From NCBI GenBank assembly GCA_903835065.1, contig CAILLO010000016.1:1-64000 (forward strand): a DNA stretch of 64,000 bases, written 5' to 3'. Under the pieces are notes generated by a model. The model had not been told where the DNA came from. It made no database searches and saw nothing but the letters and a program-made list of their open reading frames with translations. This DNA comes from an uncultured Eubacteriales bacterium (GTDB taxonomy: Bacteria > Bacillota > Clostridia > Saccharofermentanales > UBA5734). The position numbers were made by a program, and so were the translations under genes. Of this stretch, positions 7,944 through 16,800 are shown in pieces (the stretch's first letter is position 1; the number at the start of each line of letters is the position of its first letter).

Positions 7944-8797
7944 GCCCGGATTCCGGACCCGCCCCCTATAGCCGCACCGCCCCGTCCACGCCGCCCTCCG
8001 CGCCCGGCCGCCCCGCCTTCTCGATCGACGCGGACGGTGTCGGCTTCTCGGTGGGGAAGGGCAAGGACCGCCTGCGCATCCTCCACGACGTGTCGTTCCA
8101 TGCGCGCTCCGGCGAGTTCATCGGCCTGCTCGGCCCCAACGGCTCGGGCAAGACGACCTTCCTCAAGCGCCTCGCCGGCATGCTGCCCGGCGACGGCGAG
8201 ATCTCCCTGGACGGCCGCCCGCAGGCCGAATACAAGGTCCGCGAACTCGCCCGCCTCGTCTCGTTCCTGCACCAGGACACGCGCGTGCCGTTCTCGTTCA
8301 CGGCCCGGGAGGTCGTCGGCATGGGCCGGCACCCGTATTCCAACGGCCTGTCCGCCTCGGAGGGCGAGGCCGACCGCAGGGCCGTCGAGAAGAGTCTGCG
8401 CGACGCCGGCTGCGCCGACTACGCCGACAAGCCCGTCACGACGCTGTCGGCCGGCGAGCGGCAGCGCGTCATGATCGCCCGCGTGCTCGCCCAGGAGACG
8501 CCGCTGGTCCTACTCGACGAGCCGACGTCCAACCTCGACGTCCTGCACGCCTCCGAGACCTTCGACCTGCTGCGCGACCTCGCGCACGACCAGGGCCGCT
8601 GCGTCGTCGCCGTGATGCACGACCTGCGCGCCGCGGCCAAGTACTGCACGCGCAATCTGCTCATGTACCGCGGCACCGTCGTCGCCGACGGCGAGCCCGA
8701 GGAAGTGCTCCACGAAGGGCACGTGGCCTACGTCTTCGAGGTTCCGGCGCGCACGTTCCGCAACCCCGCGGGCGAGTGGGACTACTACATCCTCTGA
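7940..8797 (+). CDS. btuD: Cobalamin ABC transporter ATP-binding protein (BtuD-like)
   Basis: The 285-residue ATPase has Walker A GPNGSGKTTFL, Q-loop region SFLHQDTRVPF, signature LSAGERQRVMIARVLAQ, Walker B LVLLDEPTSNLD and H-loop VVAVMHD, all intact. The start is a GTG at 7940 overlapping the permease stop (GTGA). The first 30 or so residues are a Pro/Ser-rich extension unusual for BtuD; a later start would remove it, but no better site is visible. It closes the riboswitch-controlled uptake operon. Confidence 0.9.
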   Translation: MSPDSGPAPYSRTAPSTPPSAPGRPAFSIDADGVGFSVGKGKDRLRILHDVSFHARSGEFIGLLGPNGSGKTTFLKRLAGMLPGDGEISLDGRPQAEYKVRELARLVSFLHQDTRVPFSFTAREVVGMGRHPYSNGLSASEGEADRRAVEKSLRDAGCADYADKPVTTLSAGERQRVMIARVLAQETPLVLLDEPTSNLDVLHASETFDLLRDLAHDQGRCVVAVMHDLRAAAKYCTRNLLMYRGTVVADGEPEEVLHEGHVAYVFEVPARTFRNPAGEWDYYIL

Positions 8798-8804
8798 CGA
8801 TATT

Positions 8805-8813
8805 TGCTATAAT
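8805..8813 (+). promoter_or_regulatory. Extended -10 promoter of the ECF S-component gene
   Basis: TGC followed by a perfect TATAAT (8808-8813) lies 47 bases before the downstream ATG, so this gene has its own promoter apart from the cobalamin operon. The leader holds only a small hairpin (8814-8830), too short for a known riboswitch, and a strong AAAGGAGG. Confidence 0.7.
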
Positions 8814-8860
8814 GTCGTTTCAAAGACGACCGCTTCCCCTGCAAAGGAGGCCCAAGACTC

Positions 8861-9457
8861 ATGAAACTGCTCCTCACGCCCAAGTCCTCGCTGGTCCGCA
8901 AGGTCGCCTTCGGCGGCATCTTCGCCGCTCTGTCGTTCGTCGTGACCTTCGTCTTCCCGATGCTGCTTCCTTTCCTGTCTCTCGCACCAATCGGCGGCAG
9001 TGGATATCTGAACCTCGGAGATAGCGTCATACTCATTGCGGCACTACTTTGCACGTCCGTATATGGTCCCTTGGGCGCGGCCCTTGGAGCAGGACTTTCG
9101 GACTTGATTCTCTTTCCTCTGTACGCTCCGTTCACTCTGGTCATCAAATTGATTGAGGCGTTCGCTGCAGGTATCCTTTTCCGTGCGTTGTTGAAGAGAA
9201 ATCCGACATCGTCGCACACCGCGCATTCAGGACTCCCCCTCATGCCCACGCTGATCATCTCCTGCGTTTTCGGCGGATTGATCATGGCGATCGGCTATTT
9301 CGTTTCGGAAGCAACAATCCTTACGGCGCTCCAATCCGGCTTCGGTTGGAAGGTCGCCGTCATCGACCTTCCTTGGAACTCGCTCCAAGGGGTTGCAGGA
9401 GCGGTTCTCGCCATACTGATGTACCCCGCCGTCTCCACCGCCGCGAAGGAAGAATAG
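8861..9457 (+). CDS. ECF transporter S component-like membrane protein
   Basis: This is a 198-residue hydrophobic protein with about six membrane segments. The N-terminal pattern VRKVAFGGIFAALSFVVTFV and the GYLNLGDSVILIAAL / GPLGAALGAGLSDLI segments are typical of S components, which bind a vitamin or metal and dock on a shared EcfAAT module. No EcfA or EcfT gene is in this window, so it would use the group II shared energiser. Ligand is unknown; GYLNLGD resembles DUF1393-type members. The central third has noticeably more A/T and less biased codons than its neighbours, a sign of possible transfer or relaxed selection. AAAGGAGG precedes the ATG. Confidence 0.78.
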   Translation: MKLLLTPKSSLVRKVAFGGIFAALSFVVTFVFPMLLPFLSLAPIGGSGYLNLGDSVILIAALLCTSVYGPLGAALGAGLSDLILFPLYAPFTLVIKLIEAFAAGILFRALLKRNPTSSHTAHSGLPLMPTLIISCVFGGLIMAIGYFVSEATILTALQSGFGWKVAVIDLPWNSLQGVAGAVLAILMYPAVSTAAKEE

Positions 9458-9506
9458 GCGGCTCGCCCCGCCGCCCCGCACGACCCGAAAGGAGCCGCCC
9501 CGCTGA

Positions 9507-9794
9507 ATGGACGAGAAGAACTCCCACTCCGCCTTCATCACCGTGATCGGACACGACCGCGTCGGCATCATCGCCGCCGTCAGCACCCTGCTCGCCGAGG
9601 CCGGCGTCAACATCAACGACATCTCGCAGACGATCCTGCAGGAAAACTTCACCATGATCATGTCGGTCGACCTCTCCAAGGCCACGCTCGACATCAAGGC
9701 GCTCGCCGACCGGCTCGAGGCGAAGGGCCGCGAGCTCGGGTTGTCGATCCTGATCCAGCACGCCGACATCTTCCACGCGATGCACAGGATCTGA
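9507..9794 (+). CDS. ACT domain-containing protein (UPF0237 family)
   Basis: The 95-residue protein is essentially a single ACT domain: [20 protein letters not shown] at the start is the classic regulatory fold entry, followed by [23 protein letters not shown]0237 proteins are small stand-alone ACT proteins whose ligand is not established. The stop is two bases before the next start, the UPF0210 gene, a pairing widely conserved in anaerobes and archaea. Confidence 0.9.
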   Translation: MDEKNSHSAFITVIGHDRVGIIAAVSTLLAEAGVNINDISQTILQENFTMIMSVDLSKATLDIKALADRLEAKGRELGLSILIQHADIFHAMHRI

Positions 9795-9796
9795 CG

Positions 9797-11167
9797 ATGG
9801 CGAAGGGCATGTTCGAAGACTTCGAGATCCTCGAGACCATCCGGATGTTCCAGGAGGAACACCTCGACGTGCGCACGATCACCATGGGCATCTCGCTCAT
9901 GGACTGCGCCGCCGGCAGCGCCGACGAGACCTGCCGCCGCATCTACGACAAGATCTGCTCGCGCGCCGAACGCCTCGTCGCGGTCGGCGAGGACATCAGC
10001 CGCGAATACGGCATCCCGATCATCAACAAGCGCGTCTCCGTGACGCCGATCTCCCAGGTCGCGGCCTCCTCCCGCACGACGGACTACGCCGTGTTCGCCC
10101 GCGCCCTCGAGCGCGCCGCCGACAACGTCGGCGTCAACTTCATCGGCGGCTTCTCGGCGCTCGTGCACAAGGGGTACACGGACAGCGACCGCCGCCTGAT
10201 CGCCTCGATCCCCGAGGCGCTCGCCACGACCGAGAAGGTCTGCTCGTCGGTCAACGTCGCGACCACCCGCACCGGCATCAACATGGACGCCGTCCGCGAG
10301 ATGGGCGAAGTGATCGTCGAGACCGCCCGCCTCACCGCCGACCGCGACGCCCTCGGCTGCGCCAAACTCGTCGTCTTCGCCAACGCCCCCGAGGACAACC
10401 CGTTCATGGCCGGCGCCTTCACCGGTTCGGGCGAGCCCGAGTGCGTGATCAACGTCGGCGTCAGCGGCCCCGGGGTCGTCATGAAGGCCCTCGAGCGCTG
10501 CCCCGAGGCGGACTTCGGCGAGCTCGCCGACACGATCAAGCGCTCCGCCTTCAAGATCACGCGCGTCGGCCAGCTGGTCGCCCGCGAGGCTTCCCGCCGC
10601 CTCGGCGCCACCTTCGGCATCCTCGACCTCTCGCTCGCCCCGACGCCCGCCGTGGGCGACTCGGTCGCCCGGATCCTCGAAGCGATGGGGCTCGAGCGCG
10701 CCGGCGCCTGGGGCACCACCGCCGCCCTCGCCATGCTCAACGACGCCGTCAAGAAGGGCGGCACCATGGCTTCCTCGTACGTCGGCGGCCTGTCCGGCGC
10801 CTTCATTCCCGTCAGCGAGGACTCCGGGATGGTCGAGGCCGTCGAACTCGGCGCCCTGTCGCTCGAGAAGCTCGAGGCGATGACCTGCGTCTGCTCCGTC
10901 GGCATCGACATGGTCGCGATTCCCGGCAACGTTCCCGCCACCACGATCTCCGCCATCATCGCCGACGAGATGGCGATCGGCGTCTTCAACAACAAGACCA
11001 CCGCCGTCCGCCTGATCCCCGTGCCGGGCAAGGACGTCGGCGACCACGTCGAGTTCGGCGGCCTCCTCGGCGCCGCCCCGATCATGGCCGTCAACCCGTT
11101 CAGCGCCGCGGCCTTCATCCAGCGCGGCGGCCGCATCCCCGCGCCGATCCACAGCATGAGGAACTAG
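9797..11167 (+). CDS. PFL family protein (UPF0210/DUF711)
   Basis: This is a 456-residue member of the UPF0210 family, whose fold relates to glycyl-radical (pyruvate formate-lyase-like) barrels although no glycyl-radical loop is apparent. Recognisable stretches include [20 protein letters not shown] near the N-terminus, [13 protein letters not shown], a Cys-Ser pair at [20 protein letters not shown], and [19 protein letters not shown]. Length is normal for the family. It is two bases downstream of the ACT gene and six upstream of a TPR gene. The biochemical activity is unknown; the ACT partner suggests allosteric control by a small molecule. Confidence 0.9.
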   Translation: MAKGMFEDFEILETIRMFQEEHLDVRTITMGISLMDCAAGSADETCRRIYDKICSRAERLVAVGEDISREYGIPIINKRVSVTPISQVAASSRTTDYAVFARALERAADNVGVNFIGGFSALVHKGYTDSDRRLIASIPEALATTEKVCSSVNVATTRTGINMDAVREMGEVIVETARLTADRDALGCAKLVVFANAPEDNPFMAGAFTGSGEPECVINVGVSGPGVVMKALERCPEADFGELADTIKRSAFKITRVGQLVAREASRRLGATFGILDLSLAPTPAVGDSVARILEAMGLERAGAWGTTAALAMLNDAVKKGGTMASSYVGGLSGAFIPVSEDSGMVEAVELGALSLEKLEAMTCVCSVGIDMVAIPGNVPATTISAIIADEMAIGVFNNKTTAVRLIPVPGKDVGDHVEFGGLLGAAPIMAVNPFSAAAFIQRGGRIPAPIHSMRN

Positions 11168-11172
11168 CCGCC

Positions 11173-12984
11173 ATGCTGCGCGGATCCGAGCTGCACCGGG
11201 CCATCCTCGACGTCTTCGAGGACGCGATGGGCATCCTCCCCCTCGAGGGCGAGGACACGTCCGTCCAGCGCGCCGCGCTCGCCGCCGTCGCCGACGCGTC
11301 CGGAGCCGGCCTTTCGCGGCTCGAGAAGTCGATGGTCCACGCCGCCCTCGCCGCGCTGCGCATGCTGAAGAACGAGCGCGAGCTCGCCAAGTCCTCCGTC
11401 GTCGCCGCCCTCGAGGCCGCGCCGGACGGCTGGATGAGCCGCCTCGTCTCGCTCAAGTGGCGCTATACGTACGAGAATCCCGAGCCCGTCGAGCTCGAGG
11501 CCTGGGAGCTGTACGAGGAGTCCCTCGCCAAGGGCCGGTTGCGCATGCGCGCGATCTCCGGCCCCCGCGCGGCGCGCGTCGACCTCGGCGTCGGCCTGAA
11601 GTGGGCCTCTCTCGTGCACCTCGAGGCCGTCTCGTCGCTCGACGCCCCGTCCGACGCCGCCATCCTCCGCGCCCGCGAGACGCTGGAGCACGCCAGCGTC
11701 CAGGATCTGCCGCCCGAGATGCCCGGCCGCCTCGCCTGCCTCGTCCGCATCAACCGCATGCGTTCCGAGGACCGCGACGAGGAGGTGCTCGCCGTGATCG
11801 CCGAGTGGCGCGACAATTGCGCGAAGCACCCCGATTACGGCGACCCGGACGAGTTCCTCGCCGAGGAGGTCGACGCCCTGACCGAGCTCGAGCGCTACGA
11901 CGAGGCGATCGCCGCCTGCCGCGCGCTGTACACCAAGCGCGACGACCACCTCGACTTCATGCTCGAGGAGGCCCGCCTGCTCAAGGACAAGGAGGACTTC
12001 CAGGGCAGCGCCGACGCGTGCGAGAAGTACGTCGCCCTGCGGCCCGACGACCCCGAGGGCTACGTCGCCCGCGCCAACGCCTACTACAACCTCGCGAAGT
12101 ACGACCTCGTGGAGCGCGACGCGAAGCGGGCCATCGAGCTCGACCCCACGGGCCTGCAGGCCTGGCTCGCCCTCGGTTTCTCCAAGCTCCAGACCGGCGA
12201 CCACGAGGCCGCGCTCGGCCTCTTCGAATACGTCCTAGGGCTCGTGAAGCACCCCGACGCGCTGCTCGGCAAGGGCAAGTGCCTCGCGATGGCCGACCGC
12301 TTCTTCGAGGCCATGGAGATCTTCAAGCAATGCGGCGACCTCGACCCGGACAACCCGGCCGTGTACTACGAGATGGCCGACACGCTCTTCATGATGGGCT
12401 ACTTCGACGAGTCGGTGAAGTACGCGACCAAGTGCCTGACGCTCGACCCGAAGTTCGCCGGCGCCTATGTCGTACTCGGCATGATCGCCTCGCGCCTGCG
12501 CCAGGACGACAAGGCGGACCGGCTCATCGAGATGGCCCTGAAGTTCGACCCGACCAACCCCTTCGCCCTCAACGAGAAGGCCTACAGCCTGCACTCCGAG
12601 GGGCGCGACGACGAGGCCATGGTCTGCGTCGACCAGGCGATCGCGGAGTTCCCGACGTACTCCGACGCGTTCTGCACGCGCGGCATGATCCTCTACTACA
12701 AGAGCGACTTCGACGAGGCGCGCCGCATGTTCGACAAGGCGCTGCAGTACACGCCCGAGCACCTCGTCGCCCTGACGGGCAAGGCCAACGTGCTCGTCCA
12801 GGAGAACGACTACGACGAGGCCATGAGCCTCTACGACTTCGTGCTCAAGCAGAACCCCGACTTCGCCGAGGCCTGCTCCGGCAAGGCCATGCTCCTGCGC
12901 CTGCTGGGCCAGGAGGACGAGGCCCGCGAGTGGACCGAGCGCGCCAACAAGGCGTACGGTGACGACGAGGACGACGAGGAGTAG
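11173..12984 (+). CDS. Tetratricopeptide repeat protein
   Basis: The 603-residue protein has an N-terminal helical region of about 250 residues and then a long run of TPR-like repeats from about residue 255 onward, with recurrent patterns such as GYVARANAYYNLAKYDLVER and VYYEMADTLFMMGYFDESVK. The tail is strongly acidic (DDEDDEE). No signal peptide or membrane segment is seen, so it is a cytoplasmic scaffold. It begins five bases after the UPF0210 stop and likely shares its transcript. No specific partner can be named. Confidence 0.85.
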   Translation: MLRGSELHRAILDVFEDAMGILPLEGEDTSVQRAALAAVADASGAGLSRLEKSMVHAALAALRMLKNERELAKSSVVAALEAAPDGWMSRLVSLKWRYTYENPEPVELEAWELYEESLAKGRLRMRAISGPRAARVDLGVGLKWASLVHLEAVSSLDAPSDAAILRARETLEHASVQDLPPEMPGRLACLVRINRMRSEDRDEEVLAVIAEWRDNCAKHPDYGDPDEFLAEEVDALTELERYDEAIAACRALYTKRDDHLDFMLEEARLLKDKEDFQGSADACEKYVALRPDDPEGYVARANAYYNLAKYDLVERDAKRAIELDPTGLQAWLALGFSKLQTGDHEAALGLFEYVLGLVKHPDALLGKGKCLAMADRFFEAMEIFKQCGDLDPDNPAVYYEMADTLFMMGYFDESVKYATKCLTLDPKFAGAYVVLGMIASRLRQDDKADRLIEMALKFDPTNPFALNEKAYSLHSEGRDDEAMVCVDQAIAEFPTYSDAFCTRGMILYYKSDFDEARRMFDKALQYTPEHLVALTGKANVLVQENDYDEAMSLYDFVLKQNPDFAEACSGKAMLLRLLGQEDEAREWTERANKAYGDDEDDEE

Positions 12985-13061
12985 GGAAGCAAATCCGCTG
13001 CACCGGACAACGTTTCGTCCGATATCGAGTATCATCCGGATATCCGATCGTATCCCTCCCG

Positions 13062-13090
13062 TTGATATTCCCTATTTAATAGGGTATTTT
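13062..13090 (+). promoter_or_regulatory. Promoter with palindromic operator of the toxin-antitoxin locus
   Basis: TTGATA (13062-13067) and TATTTT (13085-13090) are 17 bases apart, and the spacer is filled by a perfect palindrome CCCTATT-T-AATAGGG (13070-13084). A symmetric site between -35 and -10 is where a dimeric HTH antitoxin would repress its own operon. The region is strikingly AT-rich against its neighbours. HigA binding is inferred, not shown. Confidence 0.65.
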
Positions 13091-13112
13091 CAATATAGGA
13101 GTCGGAGACTCC

Positions 13113-13474
13113 ATGGAACGAACCTTCATCATGACCCGTCGCTTCGACGAACAGTGGAATGACCTCGGCCTGGACGACAGGGATCTTGCCGAGTTCCAGA
13201 ATCAGCTGTTGGCGAATCCCCTCCAAGGCGACATGATTCAAGGCACGGCGGACTTAGGAAGATCCGCATCGGACTGTTCGGCCGCGGTAAACGGAGCGGG
13301 GCGCGGGTGACGTACCTGGATCTTCCGGAGCATGGGGTCTTCTACTTGCTGATGGTTTATGCAAAGAACGAGAAGCAGGATCTGACCCGAACGGAAATCA
13401 AGGATTTCAAGGTCCTGGTGGATAGAATCAAGAAGGCTCATCCGAGACGATGGATGAAAGGAAATTCGTTATGA
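13113..13474 (+). pseudogene. Frameshifted HigB/RelE-like toxin gene
   Basis: The first frame reads MERTFIMTRRFDEQWNDLG up to GTADLGRS and then stops at 13310. From about 13250 the next frame continues the family sequence: LRKIRIGLFGRGKRSGARV, then DLPEHGVFYLLMVYAKNE and LTRTEIKDFKVLVDRIKKA. Restoring one G near 13248 gives an uninterrupted 120-residue RelE/HigB-type protein with the canonical GTGGLRKIR core, so this is a single-base deletion rather than two genes. The rebuilt frame ends in a TGA overlapping the antitoxin ATG, as in intact higBA operons. The toxin should be inactive unless the base is a sequencing error. Confidence 0.8.
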
Positions 13475-13803
13475 GTTATGGCAATGAACTTCGCGCAAGC
13501 CTGGAGGAGGCCTTGGAAATCGCACAGGGCACGAAGAAACCGGCGCGAATCGTCCGGTGCTCCTTCACGCCGCCTCCGGTATATTCGTCGGAAGACATGA
13601 AGAGCATCCGCAAGAAGTTCCTCATGACGCAGGTCGGATTCGCGAATCTGCTGGGCGTTTCACCGAAGACCGTGGAGGCCTGGGAGACAGGCACGAACCA
13701 GCCGAGCGGCGCGGCGGCGCGCGCGATCCAGATCTTCGAAGCCCACCCGGAACTCACGAAAGAATTCCAGATCCTAAGAGGACTTCAGTCGAAACCCACA
13801 TGA
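13471..13803 (+). CDS. HigA-like antitoxin, XRE-family helix-turn-helix
   Basis: The 110-residue protein has an N-terminal region for toxin contact and a C-terminal HTH: LMTQVGFANLLGVSPKTVEA followed by WETGTNQPSGAAARAIQIFE. This HTH-last layout with a preceding toxin fits HigB-HigA systems. The ATG at 13471 is chosen because AAAGGA lies 8 bases upstream and it overlaps the toxin's reconstructed stop; an ATG at 13450 is less well placed. The reading frame is intact although its toxin is broken, so it may persist as a stand-alone repressor. Confidence 0.85.
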   Translation: MSYGNELRASLEEALEIAQGTKKPARIVRCSFTPPPVYSSEDMKSIRKKFLMTQVGFANLLGVSPKTVEAWETGTNQPSGAAARAIQIFEAHPELTKEFQILRGLQSKPT

Positions 13804-14422
13804 TTCCTGAAGAGTCGGTTGGCCAGGTCGACCGCTTCCTTTCTGCTTGAAGCAGGAGCGCTGACGAGCAGGCTGGACGTCTTGCCATCATAGGGGGACT
13901 GCAGGAGCACGAAGGTCGAGAAGAAGCCCTCCTGCATGAGCGAGGAATCGTAGACCGGGTCGAGATTGCCGGACGGGTCGAAGACGTTCAGAAAGCCCAT
14001 GGACCGGGGGCCTTGGTAGAATAGGGCGAGCGGCGCTCGGTGATCCGTCGACAGAGTGGTATCCGAGTAGTGGATGTCGCCGCTGAACTCGTCAGAAGTG
14101 AAAATCCGCAGCATGTAAAGATAATAGGTCCCTTCGACGGTGACCTGGACCGGTGTCGATTCCATGTTGTTCCCGTCCATCCAGAGCTGACCGGACAATT
14201 CCCGGTGCACCTGGATCGGAATCGGGAACAGGCCGCCGACGTCGAGCGCTTCGCCGTGGGCCATCCAGGAGGATGGGTCGGGCAGACCCTTGCCGGTCTC
14301 CCACTTGGAGACCGCTTTATCGGAGACGCGGAGACGCGGAGACGCGTCGCCAGCTCCTTCTGGGAGAGCCGCTTCTCCAACCGGAGTTCGGTGATGAATC
14401 GGCCGATCCGTGGGATATCCAT
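13785..14422 (-). pseudogene. XRE-family regulator frameshifted by an 8-bp repeat expansion (possibly phase-variable)
   Basis: From the ATG at 14422 (GAGGTG upstream) the frame reads MDIPRIGRFITELRLEKRLS and QKELATRLRVS, a clear HTH_3 N-terminus, then derails into Pro/Arg-rich sequence. The next frame continues exactly where the HTH should: SDKAVSKWETGKGLPDPS, followed by about 140 residues of a domain I do not recognise (VTVEGTYYLYMLRIFTSDEF onward). The shift occurs at three tandem 8-bp units (14322-14345). Removing one unit gives a continuous 209-residue protein. The last 19 bases overlap the convergent antitoxin gene. This is either a decayed gene or an on/off switch. Confidence 0.75.
14322..14345 (+). 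repeat. Three tandem copies of an 8-bp unit (GGAGACGC) inside an HTH gene
   Basis: Copies lie at 14322-14329, 14330-14337 and 14338-14345 and are identical. Two copies keep the XRE regulator in frame; three shift it. Repeats whose unit is not a multiple of three inside a coding region are typical substrates of slipped-strand mispairing. Confidence 0.9.
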
Positions 14423-14502
14423 GACGCCACCTCGCTGCAGGTGATTCCAGTATCGGCCAACGAACGACCGGCGGCAACCTACGCTCCGTGGAGTGGGCTT
14501 TC

Positions 14503-15165
14503 TCAGTCCGGAAATCTTCTCCAGTGCCCTTCGGAGACGACCTCGACCTCTCCGTCGACCACCTGCAGGCCGGTCTGGTCGTCGATCGCGTACGCCGGTC
14601 CCGACAGCTCCGCCGCCCACTTGACCGCCGCGGCCATATTGTTGTCCGGCAGCTTTTCGTGGTCCAGGTGGGGGAAGATCGAGAAATCGACCAGCCCCAA
14701 CGTGTCGTCGCCGCCTTCGGGGGGCCTCCAGCCGACGAAGTCCTCGCCGATCCGGGGGGTCAACACCATGCTGCCCGCGCTCAAGCCCACATAGACCGTG
14801 CGCAGCGAGGGCAGGAGGTCCGCCAGCCCCGATTGACGCATCCAGTAGCAGAGATACAGGGGGTCGCCGCCGTTCACGAGGAACACGTCGGTCTCCTGCA
14901 CCAGGGGAACCCAGTTCTCCCGGTCGACGCTGGGCAGGGCGGTGAGTTCCAGGATTCCCATGGACTTCCAGCCCAGTTCGACCATCGGCGTCGTGGCCTG
15001 CCCGCTGAGGAACCGCCACGCATGCATCGGCCCGTTGCGCATCGCGTGCACGGCGGTCGGGATGCACAGGGCGCTGGCTTCGGAGATCGGCTTGCCCAGC
15101 AGCCCGATCAACGCGTCGTGCAGACTCGGATTCTTGATACCGGCGGAAGTGAGCAGGTATTTCAT
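14503..15165 (-). CDS. Peptidase E-like (S51) / class I glutamine amidotransferase-like protein
   Basis: The 220-residue protein has the S51 (aspartyl dipeptidase/cyanophycinase-like) signature YVGLSAGSMVLTP, with the nucleophile Ser in GLSAGS, and the preceding FLVNGGDPLYLCYWMRQSG. The strand LVDFSIFPHLDHE supplies the His usually seen in the active site. The ATG at 15165 follows AGGAGGAG. It probably hydrolyses small acidic dipeptides; substrate is inferred from family only. It lies 41 bases from the neighbouring lipoprotein gene and may be co-transcribed. Confidence 0.85.
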   Translation of the reverse strand: MKYLLTSAGIKNPSLHDALIGLLGKPISEASALCIPTAVHAMRNGPMHAWRFLSGQATTPMVELGWKSMGILELTALPSVDRENWVPLVQETDVFLVNGGDPLYLCYWMRQSGLADLLPSLRTVYVGLSAGSMVLTPRIGEDFVGWRPPEGGDDTLGLVDFSIFPHLDHEKLPDNNMAAAVKWAAELSGPAYAIDDQTGLQVVDGEVEVVSEGHWRRFPD

Positions 15166-15206
15166 GTGGCATCTCCTCCTCGACGATCTGGTTTCCGCTG
15201 TCCGTC

Positions 15207-16799
15207 TCAGCCGTTCGCGAGGTCCCAGCGCAAGGCCTTCACGACCCAGTTCCCGTTCAGGTCCGCGATTCCTAGATACGGTCCGCGCTGCAATGCGAAG
15301 AAGGTTCCGTGCGTCGCGTGCGCCAGGTCCGCCTTCGATTGATAGCGCAGGTTCCCCTTCGCGTCGAGCACGAAGAAGCCGGGTCCATATGGATTTCCGT
15401 CCGAGGACGTGTGCACGATCGCATAATCGTCCGCCACCTCCAGCGAGGCGTCGCCGCCCAGCGCGTACAGAATTCTGCCCGAGACCAGGGAGACCACGCA
15501 CAGGGCGCCCGACTCCGTGCCCTGCAGGAAGAGCAGTTCGCCGACCGTTCCGGCCGATGACCCGTTCCTCGCATCGAGCGTCCACAGGGTCGCCCCGGTC
15601 GCGAGCGACACGGCGCGGATCCGTCCCGCGGTCTCGTCGTCCAGCAGCAGGCGGTCGCCCCTGCGGTCGAGATAGGATTCGCCCGCGGCGATCGCGACCG
15701 AATGGGCGTCGGTCCTTGTCCGGAAGGCGAGCCGTCCGCCTTGCGCACCGACCGCGAGCGAGTCGGTCCGCGCGACGCAGGGGATGCCCTGCACGTCGTA
15801 TGTCACGCCGGGGATCAGTCTGCCGCTCCGGTCGAGCGCATCCTTCAGCACGGGCTTCAGATCGGAACCGTAGACCACGCCGTCCTTGAGGAAATAGTCC
15901 GCGACTTCGAAATAGAACGACGCCTCTCGTTCGGCGCGAGCCAACGACTGGGGCTCGAGGAGACCATCGATGCCCGACATGAGCGTGCTGCCGTCGGAAC
16001 TGCGGATCGTGATGCCGGTCGAGACGTCGTCCACGACGAAGTATTTCATGCCCAGGAGCCCGACGGGTTCGATTCCGGGGACCTTCCACGCGCAATGGGC
16101 GAGGAGGATCCCGGACGACGTCAGGACGGTGAGGTCCGTCCCGTCGAGAGAGGGATCGTCGTCCGACCGGGATTGCTCGAACACGACGGTCCTGCCCTGC
16201 ACGTCGTCGACGCACATCTGGACGCCGGTGCCCGTCGCCACGGGAAATGAGAGGACCCGGACGACCTTGCCGGACGCGTCGTACAGGACGGCGTGGTACG
16301 TCTCCTGGTCCAGGCCCAGCTGGAAATAGCCGTTTCCGAACCGCTTGAGTTCGTCCGTCGGGTACCGGAGGACGACCCGGTCCTCGCCGACCCGGGAATG
16401 GGCGGCGAGCTCCGTCGCCGTATCGAGTCCCACGACGTCGAAGAGTTCATTCAGGGATTCGTCGAGACTAAGATTCCAAGGCACGTAGGAGAAGGATTGG
16501 ACCCAGGCGCCGGTCCCGTCGAGGATGTCGAATCGGGAGCCCTCCCCCTTGAGAACGGCATAGAGCCCGGAAGGGAAAAGCCGGCCGGCGGGCTGGACGG
16601 GCGGGGGCAGGACGACGGAGGCGGGGAGCGGCGTCGGGGACGGAACGGGACTCGGGGTCGGCGACGACGCGACGGTGGGACCGGGGGTCGGGGAATATGG
16701 AATCGGCGACGCCACGGCGCAGGCTGCGAGCCACGCGACCGCTCCGGTGAGCAGCAGCGCGACGAGGGGGCCGAGGACGGCCCGGGCACCGCGATTCAT
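15207..16799 (-). CDS. Lipoprotein with PQQ-like beta-propeller repeats
   Basis: This is a 530-residue exported protein with a signal peptide ending WLAAC (lipobox) and then a 35-residue Ser/Pro/Thr linker (SPTP repeats). The remainder looks like WD/PQQ-type blades: repeated strand pairs such as SLATGATLWTLDARNGSS and SLVSGRILYALGGDA, about 60 residues apart. It starts one base after the stop of the PstS-like gene upstream, so the two are translationally linked. The ATG at 16799 is preferred over one 57 bases upstream because it directly precedes the signal peptide. The role is unknown; a surface sensor or assembly factor for the binding protein is possible. Confidence 0.75.
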   Translation of the reverse strand: MNRGARAVLGPLVALLLTGAVAWLAACAVASPIPYSPTPGPTVASSPTPSPVPSPTPLPASVVLPPPVQPAGRLFPSGLYAVLKGEGSRFDILDGTGAWVQSFSYVPWNLSLDESLNELFDVVGLDTATELAAHSRVGEDRVVLRYPTDELKRFGNGYFQLGLDQETYHAVLYDASGKVVRVLSFPVATGTGVQMCVDDVQGRTVVFEQSRSDDDPSLDGTDLTVLTSSGILLAHCAWKVPGIEPVGLLGMKYFVVDDVSTGITIRSSDGSTLMSGIDGLLEPQSLARAEREASFYFEVADYFLKDGVVYGSDLKPVLKDALDRSGRLIPGVTYDVQGIPCVARTDSLAVGAQGGRLAFRTRTDAHSVAIAAGESYLDRRGDRLLLDDETAGRIRAVSLATGATLWTLDARNGSSAGTVGELLFLQGTESGALCVVSLVSGRILYALGGDASLEVADDYAIVHTSSDGNPYGPGFFVLDAKGNLRYQSKADLAHATHGTFFALQRGPYLGIADLNGNWVVKALRWDLANG

Positions 16800-16800
16800 G

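Noticed and set aside
8814..8860. Possible small riboswitch ahead of the ECF S component
   Set aside because: Only 47 bases with one 5-bp stem; no match to the preQ1 or other short classes that I can recognise.
13110..13474. Programmed frameshift in the toxin gene
   Set aside because: No slippery sequence is present at 13242-13252; a simple base deletion explains it better.
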